In this document: in pieces, positions 56,636-64,000 of the stretch | Layout of the letters: each line of letters opens with the position of its first letter | How positions within the stretch are numbered: position 1 is the stretch's first letter | DNA from: Streptococcus cristatus | Lineage (GTDB): Bacteria > Bacillota > Bacilli > Lactobacillales > Streptococcaceae | Direction of reading: 5' to 3' | Assembly (NCBI RefSeq): GCF_003943515.1 | Contig: NZ_RJPT01000007.1 | Span: 37,294 to 101,293 of the forward strand | Length of the DNA: 64,000 bases | Made by a program: the position numbers and the translations under genes | The notes under the pieces: generated by a model | The model's database searches: none | Told to the model about the DNA's origin: nothing | Seen by the model: only the letters and a program-made list of their open reading frames with translations

Positions 56636-56707
56636 CCACCCTTAGTGTAATGGATATCACGTAAGATTCCGGTTCTTGAGATGGGAGTTCGATTCTCTCA
56701 GGGTGGA
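56636..56707 (+). tRNA. tRNA-Arg, anticodon CCG
   Basis: The acceptor stem CCACCCT (56636-56642) pairs with AGGGTGG (56700-56706), with discriminator A at 56707. The anticodon arm TAAGA/TCTTG holds loop TTCCGGT, giving anticodon CCG. The T-arm GGGAG-TTCGATT-CTCTC is standard. The CCA end is not encoded, so Cca (6133) must add it. G follows the anticodon, the TrmD target. Confidence 0.92.
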
Positions 56708-56719
56708 TGACTGAAGCTT

Positions 56720-56741
56720 GGACTCGAGAGAGTCCTTTTTT
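56720..56741 (+). terminator. Terminator after tRNA-Arg
   Basis: GGACT (56720-56724) pairs with AGTCC (56731-56735), followed by six T. Confidence 0.8.
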
Positions 56742-56764
56742 GTTTTCTAAGAGAGGAGACAACT

Positions 56765-57181
56765 ATGGTGGTGAAGTTAATCGCCCATACCTTGATTGAG
56801 AAGAATGGGCAGTATTTACTTATCAAACGCTCAAAAATAAAGCGCGGCCTTCCTAATGTTTATCCATGCTATTGGGATATTCCTGGCGGAAGCGTAGAAG
56901 AGAACGAACTACCCAGAGAAGCAGCTCTACGCGAGGCTATGGAAGAGGTTAATCAAAAGATTCGAATTGATAAGATTATTCATGAAGATAGTCAGTTTGA
57001 CACAAGTAAAAATACTGTTTTTACACGCTTGGTTTATGGGGCTAGGATTATAGATCAGCGCGATATCCTATTGGATCCGGAAGAGCATACAGACTTTATT
57101 TGGCTTTCTTCTTTGGAGGACTTAGAGGGAGAGATGATTGTTCCTTATTTGCTTGATATTTTTGCTGACAGATCCACATAA
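56765..57181 (+). CDS. Nudix hydrolase
   Basis: 138 aa. The Nudix box is GGSVEENELPREAALREAME followed by E and V, matching GX5EX7REUXEEXGU except at the glycine near the end (VNQ). It hydrolyses a nucleoside-diphosphate-linked compound; the substrate is unknown. AGAGAGGAG precedes the ATG. It converges on ldh, with a shared terminator between them. Confidence 0.88.
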   Translation: MVVKLIAHTLIEKNGQYLLIKRSKIKRGLPNVYPCYWDIPGGSVEENELPREAALREAMEEVNQKIRIDKIIHEDSQFDTSKNTVFTRLVYGARIIDQRDILLDPEEHTDFIWLSSLEDLEGEMIVPYLLDIFADRST

Positions 57182-57185
57182 AACA

Positions 57186-57220
57186 AAAAAACATCCCCTT
57201 TTATCAGGAGATGTTTTTCT
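57186..57220. terminator. Bidirectional terminator between the Nudix gene and ldh
   Basis: AACATC and CCT pair with AGG and GATGTT, with A-runs on the left and T-runs on the right, so it can stop transcription from both sides. Confidence 0.8.
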
Positions 57221-57222
57221 GA

Positions 57223-58285
<1,063 letters not shown>

Positions 58286-58318
58286 GGCTCACCGTGGTAT
58301 TTTGACCCCTAAAAGGCT

Positions 58319-58333
58319 ATGTAAACGTTTTTA
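58319..58333. promoter_or_regulatory. cre-like site between ldh and gyrA
   Basis: ATGTAAACGTTTTTA fits the CcpA consensus WTGNAANCGNWNNCW except for the last C. It lies about 35 bp upstream of the ldh -35, where CcpA could activate ldh on sugar. Confidence 0.5.
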
Positions 58334-58349
58334 TATTCGGTTTTAAATA

Positions 58350-58378
58350 CTGAAAATATAGCTAAAATGTGGTATAAT
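58350..58378 (+). promoter_or_regulatory. Promoter of gyrA-srtA
   Basis: CTGAAA (58350-58355), 17-bp spacer, TATAAT (58373-58378) preceded by TGG, a perfect extended -10. Confidence 0.75.
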
Positions 58379-58415
58379 GAGATAGTGATTTAATATTGAA
58401 ATGAGGCATTTTTTA

Positions 58416-60866
58416 ATGCAAGATAGAAACTTAGTAGATGTCAATTTGACCAGCGAAATGAAGACCAGTTTCATCGATTATGCAATGAGTGTTATCGTGG
58501 CTCGGGCTCTTCCAGATGTTCGCGATGGTCTTAAGCCGGTTCATCGCCGGATTCTTTATGGCATGAATGAGCTAGGCGTTACGCCTGATAAGCCTCACAA
58601 GAAATCAGCTCGTATCACAGGGGATGTCATGGGTAAGTATCACCCGCATGGTGACTCCTCTATTTATGAAGCGATGGTGCGGATGGCTCAATGGTGGAGC
58701 TATCGCTACATGCTGGTAGATGGCCATGGAAACTTCGGTTCGATGGACGGAGACGGGGCCGCAGCCCAGCGTTACACAGAAGCACGTATGAGCAAGATTG
58801 CTCTGGAGATGCTTCGTGATATTAACAAAAAAACTGTTGATTATATTGACAACTATGATGCCAGCGAGAGAGAGCCTATGGTTCTTCCTGCGCGCTTCCC
58901 TAACTTGCTTGTAAATGGAGCGACAGGGATTGCGGTTGGGATGGCGACTAATATCCCACCGCATAATCTTGGTGAGTCTATTGATGCAGTTAAGCTGGTT
59001 ATGGATAATCCAGAAGCAACGACTCGTGACATCATGGAAGTCCTGCCTGGACCAGATTTTCCGACAGGAGCACTGGTTATGGGTAAGTCTGGTATTCACC
59101 GGGCTTATGAAACTGGTAAGGGTTCGATTGTTCTTCGTTCTCGTACTGAAATTGAAGAAACGAAAAACGGCCGTGAGCGAATTGTCGTAACCGAGTTTCC
59201 TTACATGGTTAATAAGACTAAGGTTCATGAGCATATTGTTCGCCTGGTGCAGGAAAAACGCATTGACGGTATCACAGCTGTTCGCGACGAATCCAACCGT
59301 GAAGGAGTTCGTTTTGTCATTGAGGTTCGTCGTGATGCTTCTGCTCATGTCATTCTAAATAACCTTTTCAAGTTGACTCAGATGCAGACCAATTTCAGCT
59401 TCAATATGCTGGCCATTCAAAATGGTGTACCGAAGATTTTATCTCTTCGTGAGATCTTGTTGGCCTACATTGAACACCAAAAGGAAGTGGTGACTCGACG
59501 GACAGCCTTCGATAAAGAAAAGGCGGAAGCTCGAGCACACATCTTAGCTGGTTTGCTGATTGCGCTGGATCATATTGATGAAGTGATTCGCATCATCCGT
59601 AATAGCGAGACGGACGCAGAAGCCCAAGCTGAATTGATGGCTAAGTTTGAGCTGTCTGAGCGCCAGAGTCAGGCTATCCTTGATATGCGTCTGCGTCGTC
59701 TGACTGGTTTGGAACGTGATAAGATTCAGTCAGAGTACGACGAACTGATTGCCTTGATTGCAGACTTGGCTGATATCTTGGCTAAGCCAGAGCGTGTTAT
59801 CGCTATTATCAAAGAAGAGTTAGATGAGGTCAAACGTAAATTTGCGGATGACCGCCGAACTGAGCTGATGGTGGGAGAAGTTCTTTCTCTTGAAGATGAA
59901 GATTTGATTGAAGAAGCGGATGTTTTGATTACCCTGTCTAATAAAGGCTATATCAAACGTCTAAATCAGGCAGAATTCACTGCTCAGAAACGTGGTGGAC
60001 GCGGTGTTCAAGGAACTGGTGTCAAAGATGATGACTTCGTCAAAGAGCTGGTTTCAACGAGCACTCACGATAGACTGCTCTTCTTTACTAACAAAGGCCG
60101 AGTTTATCGTCTCAAAGGCTATGAAATCCCTGAGTATGGCCGTACAGCTAAGGGCTTGCCAGTGGTCAATCTCTTGAAACTGGATGAAGGAGAGACCATT
60201 CAGACCATTATTAATGTCCAGCAAGACAGTAGCGATCATTCCTATCTCTTCTTTACGACCCGTCTAGGTGTGGTTAAACGAACCAGCGTGACAGAATTTG
60301 CTAATATCCGTCAGAACGGTCTCAAGGCCCTGAATTTGAAAGATGAAGACGAGCTTATCAATGTCTTTCTGACGGACGGTGCTGCAGACGTTATCATTGG
60401 TACTAAGTTTGGTTATTCGGTCCGTTTCAATGAGACAGCTGTCCGAAGCATGAGCCGTAGTGCGACTGGTGTTCGTGGAGTTAATCTTCGGGACGGCGAC
60501 CAGGTCGTTGGAGCAGGTGTGATTACTGAGTGCGATGAAGTGCTTGTCATTACTGAAAAAGGCTATGGTAAGCGAACTCTTGCTAGTGAGTATCCAACCA
60601 AGGGCCGTGGTGGTAAAGGGATTAAAACAGCCAATATCACTGATAAGAATGGACCTCTCGCTGGTTTGATGACTGTTACTGGCGAGGAAGATTTGATGAT
60701 TATCACTAATACAGGCGTCATCATTCGGACAAGTGTGGCAAATATTTCTCAGACAGGTCGTTCAACCATGGGAGTTAAGGTTATGCGTCTGGATCAAAAT
60801 GCCCAGATTGTCACCTTTACAACGGTTGCGCCTGACGCAAAAGATGATGAGGAAGAAGTAGAATAA
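58416..60866 (+). CDS. gyrA: DNA gyrase subunit A
   Basis: 816 aa from ATG 58416 ([19 protein letters not shown]); an ATG at 58401 overlaps the GAGG site. The catalytic tyrosine is Tyr120 in [11 protein letters not shown]. The quinolone-determining region reads [12 protein letters not shown], with Ser81 and Glu85 unaltered. The C-terminal pinwheel domain with the GyrA box [10 protein letters not shown] is present, so it is gyrase and not topoisomerase IV ParC. It introduces negative supercoils with GyrB. srtA follows after 13 bases, an order conserved in streptococci. Confidence 0.98.
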   Translation: MQDRNLVDVNLTSEMKTSFIDYAMSVIVARALPDVRDGLKPVHRRILYGMNELGVTPDKPHKKSARITGDVMGKYHPHGDSSIYEAMVRMAQWWSYRYMLVDGHGNFGSMDGDGAAAQRYTEARMSKIALEMLRDINKKTVDYIDNYDASEREPMVLPARFPNLLVNGATGIAVGMATNIPPHNLGESIDAVKLVMDNPEATTRDIMEVLPGPDFPTGALVMGKSGIHRAYETGKGSIVLRSRTEIEETKNGRERIVVTEFPYMVNKTKVHEHIVRLVQEKRIDGITAVRDESNREGVRFVIEVRRDASAHVILNNLFKLTQMQTNFSFNMLAIQNGVPKILSLREILLAYIEHQKEVVTRRTAFDKEKAEARAHILAGLLIALDHIDEVIRIIRNSETDAEAQAELMAKFELSERQSQAILDMRLRRLTGLERDKIQSEYDELIALIADLADILAKPERVIAIIKEELDEVKRKFADDRRTELMVGEVLSLEDEDLIEEADVLITLSNKGYIKRLNQAEFTAQKRGGRGVQGTGVKDDDFVKELVSTSTHDRLLFFTNKGRVYRLKGYEIPEYGRTAKGLPVVNLLKLDEGETIQTIINVQQDSSDHSYLFFTTRLGVVKRTSVTEFANIRQNGLKALNLKDEDELINVFLTDGAADVIIGTKFGYSVRFNETAVRSMSRSATGVRGVNLRDGDQVVGAGVITECDEVLVITEKGYGKRTLASEYPTKGRGGKGIKTANITDKNGPLAGLMTVTGEEDLMIITNTGVIIRTSVANISQTGRSTMGVKVMRLDQNAQIVTFTTVAPDAKDDEEEVE

Positions 60867-60879
60867 GAGGAGGATGAAT

Positions 60880-61620
60880 GTGAAGAAATCTAAGAAGAAA
60901 TTCAAGCTCAGAAATTTCATCATTAACTGTGCAGTTTTCCTTTTATTTCTAGTTGCCCTAGCTCTGATTTTTAACTCCTCTATCCGAAATATGATCATGG
61001 TTTGGCACACAAACCAATACCAGGTTAGCAAAGTTTCCAAAGAAGAAATCAAGCAAAATAAGGCAGTCGAGTCGAGTTTTGAGTTTAGTGAAGTCCAATC
61101 TCTTTCGACAGAAGCGGTCATCAATGCTCAGTGGCAGGCTCAAAAACTACCAGTTATCGGTGGTATTTCGATTCCTGAAGTGTCGATGAATCTGCCAATT
61201 TTCAAGGGCTTGGATAATGTTGGACTCTACTATGGTGCTGGCACTATGAAAGAAGATCAACATATGGGACAAGGGAATTACGCCTTAGCCAGCCACCACG
61301 TCTTTGGAATTACTGGAGCTAGTGACATGCTCTTTTCACCGCTAGATCGTGCCAAAATAGGGATGAAAATCTATATCACGGATAAGGAAAAAATCTATAC
61401 CTATACGATTTCTAGTATAGAAAGTGTCGCACCAGAGCGCGTGGATGTCATCAATGATACGGAGGGGGTTGCTGAGATCACTTTAGTCACATGTGAGGAT
61501 GCAGCAGCAACCGGTCGAACTATTGTTAAAGGTACGCTTGAAAGTACGATTGACTATGACAAGGCACCAAAAGATATTTTAGATGCTTTCAGTCGATCTT
61601 ATAATCAAATGCAGCTATAA
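60880..61620 (+). CDS. srtA: Sortase A (class A housekeeping sortase)
   Basis: 246 aa from GTG 60880. The site AGAGGAGG (60866-60873) is 6 bases from this GTG, but touches the ATG at 60874, which would add two residues. A single N-terminal membrane helix (about 15-37) anchors it. The catalytic domain shows His139/140 (LASHHVFG), Cys205 (LVTCEDAAATGR) and the Arg shortly after, the class A set. It cleaves LPXTG and links proteins to the wall; the likely local substrates are at 2033 and 36203. It is cotranscribed with gyrA. Confidence 0.94.
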   Translation: MKKSKKKFKLRNFIINCAVFLLFLVALALIFNSSIRNMIMVWHTNQYQVSKVSKEEIKQNKAVESSFEFSEVQSLSTEAVINAQWQAQKLPVIGGISIPEVSMNLPIFKGLDNVGLYYGAGTMKEDQHMGQGNYALASHHVFGITGASDMLFSPLDRAKIGMKIYITDKEKIYTYTISSIESVAPERVDVINDTEGVAEITLVTCEDAAATGRTIVKGTLESTIDYDKAPKDILDAFSRSYNQMQL

Positions 61621-61633
61621 TGCAAATATTGTC

Positions 61634-61666
61634 AAAACGAAGTAACTCTTGTTGCTTCGTTTTTTG
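61634..61666 (+). terminator. Terminator after srtA
   Basis: AAAACGAAG-AAC pairs with GTT-CTTCGTTTT (one bulge each), followed by TT. Confidence 0.85.
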
Positions 61667-61790
61667 ATTGATAAAACTAAAATAATATACGAACAGATAC
61701 TAGAACGCTTTCAAAGAATATGCCTTCTTTATTAGATTGTGCTATACTTATGTTAGTATGGTACTCTTTTAGTCAAGAAAGGAAATTATC

Positions 61791-62207
61791 ATGAAAATAT
61801 ATAAATCACTTTTAATATTTTTTATAACATTTATATGTTTAGGAAATATCACTGCCTGTAGCCAGTCCAAAACAGCAGAAAAGAAGTTTGATTTCATAAT
61901 GACAGCAGAAGATAAAAAGAGACTTCATAAAGAAGAAGAGAAAATAGCTTTGTATTTGGTGAATCATTACGAAGATGTGAAAAAAATTAAGTTTGATAAA
62001 TTTCACAGGGGAGGATTTGGGATAGCAGATTCAATAAGTGTTATTGTCAATGATGATAGTTACATAAAACCAATTATATTTAACGATGGTAGTGAAAGAT
62101 ATTCCGTTGATTATGATCCGAGTGATTTTCATTTAATAAAAAAGAAAAATTCTACGGAATTAACCAGTCTTGATGGGATTGAAGTGATATATTATGAGGA
62201 AAAGTAA
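61791..62207 (+). CDS. Small lipoprotein, array member 1
   Basis: 138 aa. The signal peptide ends in the lipobox ITAC (Cys about 22). The mature part is charged, about 115 residues: a helix opening with EDKKRLHKEEEKIALYLVNH, then strands, and ends DGIEVIYYEE. It is the most divergent member of a four-gene tandem family, and I recognise no named domain. AAAGGAAA precedes the ATG. Upstream, ATGTTAGTATGG near 61749 recurs before members 3 and 4 and may be part of a shared promoter. Confidence 0.75.
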   Translation: MKIYKSLLIFFITFICLGNITACSQSKTAEKKFDFIMTAEDKKRLHKEEEKIALYLVNHYEDVKKIKFDKFHRGGFGIADSISVIVNDDSYIKPIIFNDGSERYSVDYDPSDFHLIKKKNSTELTSLDGIEVIYYEEK

Positions 62208-62292
62208 ATTGATTATAGAAAGATAATATAATTGAGGTATGAAATCGTTAATTTCAAGTTATTGATGACGCTGCATAAAGAAAGGAGTATTT

Positions 62293-62709
62293 ATGAAAAT
62301 ATCTAAGTTACTTTTGATAGTCTTTATTGGATTTCTAGGGATAGGAACACTCAGTGCCTGTAGTCAGCAGAAAAAAACAGGACAGAAAGAGAAAGTTACA
62401 TTGACAGAAGAAGAGAAAAAAGAAGTTCAAAAACAAGAAAAAAATCTAGCTTTGTTTTTAGTGAATAACTATGAAGGGATTAATAAAATTGAGTTCACAG
62501 ATGTCTCTAGAAAAGAATTTGCCCAGTCTAGAAGTGTTTTTCTAAAAGTGAATGATAATATTAGTATTAGTTCGTTTTTAGATGACAATTATGATAATGG
62601 TTATAGTTTAGCCTATAAAAAAGGTGAGAAGACTTTAATGAAAAAGGAAAAACCGACTGATTTTGAGACTCTTGAAGGAATTGAAGTAATATATAATTTA
62701 GGTACATAA
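62293..62709 (+). CDS. Small lipoprotein, array member 2
   Basis: 138 aa with lipobox LSAC and start KISKLLLIVFIGFLGIG. The mature part again has the K/E-rich helix followed by LALFLVNNYEGINKIEF and the closing LEGIEVIYN. The first about 130 bases are nearly identical to member 3 (two mismatches that I can see), while the rest diverges strongly. A decayed gene start follows one base after its stop (62711). Confidence 0.8.
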   Translation: MKISKLLLIVFIGFLGIGTLSACSQQKKTGQKEKVTLTEEEKKEVQKQEKNLALFLVNNYEGINKIEFTDVSRKEFAQSRSVFLKVNDNISISSFLDDNYDNGYSLAYKKGEKTLMKKEKPTDFETLEGIEVIYNLGT

Positions 62710-62710
62710 T

Positions 62711-62863
62711 ATGTCGAAAATTACTGAAAAAGATTATAAAGAATTAGCACGTAATGTGTATAAATTTTATCCAGAAGAATATAAAAGTGAACAGTAGATA
62801 CAAATTGGAGATCCAACTGATATAAACTATCGAAATCCCGAATCATTCTATGATAGTATGTAA
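62711..62863 (+). pseudogene. Decayed gene start linked to array member 2
   Basis: The ATG at 62711 opens MSKITEKDYKELARNVYKF and continues to an in-frame TAG, after which the same frame reads IQIGDPTDINYRNPESFYDS to a TAA. 51 codons in all. The piece after 63421 aligns with it, including the position of the first stop. It resembles the N-terminus of a larger cytoplasmic or secreted protein, but the family is uncertain. Confidence 0.55.
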
Positions 62864-62995
62864 GATTTAGTTCGATCTATCTTGAAAAGTTTTGCATATT
62901 ATATAACTACTCGCTTTATTTATGATTTTTTGGCTACATTATAGCCAGATTAGTATGGTTGAAAATTTTGAACTCTATAAAGGAAAGGAATATTT

Positions 62996-63424
62996 ATGAA
63001 AATATCTAAGTTACTTTTGATAGTCTTTATTGGATTTCTAGGGATAGGAACACTTAGTGCCTGTAGTCAGCAGAAAAAAACAGGACAGAAAGAGAAAGTT
63101 ACATTGATAGAAGAAGAGAAAAAAATAATCAGAAAACAAGAAGAGGCTCTTGCTTTATTTTTGGTCAATAATTTTGAGGATGTTCATAAAATAGAGTTTG
63201 TAAGTATTTCAAAAGGCGGACTTGGTAGACCTAGATTCATTTATTTCTCGGTAAACAATAAAATAGAAGTTTCAACAGACTTAAAAGATAGTTACGATAT
63301 ACAGCATTATGGCTTGGTCTATCATAATAGCTCAGAGGAACTAAAACGTAAGGAAGTTCCTTCTAAATTTACAAAATTATCAGAGGCTCATTTATATGTT
63401 GTATATTATGGAGAAAATAAATGA
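62996..63424 (+). CDS. Small lipoprotein, array member 3
   Basis: 142 aa with lipobox LSAC. Signal peptide and start of the mature part match member 2 almost exactly; the C-terminal part is different (FVSISKGGLGRPRFIYFSVNN...). It starts 703 bp after member 2. AAAGGAAAGG precedes the ATG. The stop overlaps the ATG of the next decayed gene start (ATGA at 63421). Confidence 0.8.
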   Translation: MKISKLLLIVFIGFLGIGTLSACSQQKKTGQKEKVTLIEEEKKIIRKQEEALALFLVNNFEDVHKIEFVSISKGGLGRPRFIYFSVNNKIEVSTDLKDSYDIQHYGLVYHNSSEELKRKEVPSKFTKLSEAHLYVVYYGENK

Positions 63425-63504
63425 ATATAATGGATGCAGATTATGATACAATTACGACCTATGTTTATGGGCTTGATACACTAGATCAATCAGAGAAACA
63501 ATAA
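63421..63504 (+). pseudogene. Decayed gene start linked to array member 3
   Basis: The ATG at 63421 overlaps the previous stop and opens MNIMDADYDTITTYVYGLD, ending at a TAA after 27 codons. Downstream the sequence (SVGELIDG..., then TTCTATGATGG before another stop) parallels the remnant at 62711, so both come from one ancestral gene that was duplicated together with the lipoprotein. Confidence 0.5.
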
Positions 63505-63699
63505 TCAGTTGGAGAATTGATTGATGGTCACGTTCGAAAATTTTGAGTTATTCTATGATGGTAGATAAGATTTAGTTTTATTGATATTAGAGGGATTGTA
63601 AATGATGTAAACGCCTGCTTGGTTTATAATCATTTTGCTATAATATAACTATGTTAGTATAGTTGAAGATTGTATGTTCTATAAAAGAAGGGAATATTT

Positions 63700-64000
63700 A
63701 TGAAATACTTTAAGTTACTTTTGATAGTATTTATTGGATTTCTAGGGTCGGGAACACTCGGTGCCTGTAGTCGGCAGAAAAAAACAGGACAGAAGGAGAT
63801 GGTTACATTGACGACCGAGGAAAAAAAGAAACTTCGTAAAGAAGAAGAGGCTCTTGCTTTATTCTTGGTCAATAATTTTGAAGATATTAAAAAAATAGAA
63901 TTTATAAGTATAGTAAAGGGTGGTTTTGGAACTTCTGATGTGGCATATATGAAAATTAACGATAAACTCCTTGTGGATTCTAGTCTGCAGGACACATATG
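63700..64000 (+). CDS. Small lipoprotein, array member 4, 3' end cut by window
   Basis: The open frame runs from ATG 63700 to the window end (100 codons, no stop). The signal peptide KYFKLLLIVFIGFLGSG ends in lipobox LGAC. The mature start QKKTGQKE and helix KKKLRKEEEALALFLVNNFE match member 3, and FISIVKGGFG parallels its FVSISKGGLG. It starts 704 bp after member 3. GAAGGGAAT precedes the ATG. The array may continue beyond the window. Confidence 0.8.
   Translation, partial: MKYFKLLLIVFIGFLGSGTLGACSRQKKTGQKEMVTLTTEEKKKLRKEEEALALFLVNNFEDIKKIEFISIVKGGFGTSDVAYMKINDKLLVDSSLQDTY

Noticed and set aside
58605..59348. 247-codon minus-strand open frame inside gyrA
   Set aside because: It is antisense to an unmistakable, conserved gene, with no ribosome site and atypical composition (His/Asn/Thr-rich).

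Overview
The window comes from a low-GC Gram-positive bacterium, almost certainly an oral Streptococcus of the sanguinis/mitis type. The pointers are streptococcal family proteins (DUF1149, Pht histidine-triad protein with an AdcAII-type zinc lipoprotein, PepV, an L27 with a cleavable N-terminus next to Prp), TGnTATAAT extended -10 promoters, LPXTG surface proteins, sortase A directly behind gyrA, and ldh divergent from gyrA. The species call (S. sanguinis-like) is inference from gene content.

Layout. 1-1704: 3' part of a fructose PTS transporter. 2033-3424: LPXTG protein with a von Willebrand A domain, followed by a decayed ISL3-type transposase (about 3565-3940, minus). 4101-9200: DUF1149, DegV, dapB, cca and an Uup/YfmR-type ABC-F gene, tightly packed. 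9250-13432: acetyltransferase, TDT membrane protein, LysR regulator, lspA and a pseudouridine synthase. 13556-17704: lepA, a lipoprotein, a cysteine-cluster protein and an AraC-type regulator. 17800-24813: a type I restriction-modification operon (hsdM, hsdS, hsdR) with an unusually long HsdM and an HsdS built of two halves joined by 58-bp direct repeats. 24894-31474: HAD phosphatase, rpsP-khpA, an Imm-5-like gene coupled to a KtrB/KtrA-type potassium system, another acetyltransferase, a pyrimidine-dimer glycosylase family protein, and rimM-trmD. 31586-38647: zinc-uptake module (AdcAII-like lipoprotein plus Pht protein) under AdcR-type operators, then a CAP-domain LPXTG protein behind a related palindrome. 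38843-45431: hemH, uvrC, nitroreductase, pepV, a uracil-DNA-glycosylase-family protein and a prolyl-tRNA editing protein. 45588-46644: a Ser/Thr-rich membrane protein and a deletion scar that left only the C-terminal ends of ppdK and its regulatory gene. 46765-51014: cysteine desulfurase-thiI, a membrane protein, and rplU-prp-rpmA behind an L21-type leader. 51177-53159: a solitary NACHT-domain STAND NTPase, probably anti-phage. 53261-57181: two rhodaneses, an oligopeptide-binding lipoprotein, an intergenic repeat, tRNA-Arg(CCG) and a Nudix hydrolase. 57223-61620: ldh (minus), gyrA, srtA. 61791-64000: a tandem array of four related small lipoproteins, the last cut by the window end, interleaved with decayed gene starts.

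How the parts fit. Most of the window is housekeeping (translation and RNA modification, DNA repair, cell-envelope export and anchoring). SrtA would anchor the two LPXTG proteins (2033 and 36203), and LspA would process the lipoproteins. The accessory layer consists of the type I RM operon, the NACHT cassette, the lipoprotein array, the IS remnant and the ppdK deletion scar. The best candidate for an under-described system is the one-gene NACHT cassette: it has its own promoter and terminator and is bracketed by perfect 15-bp direct repeats that also fit the CcpA cre consensus. The lipoprotein array with its about 703-bp period and linked pseudogenes comes next.
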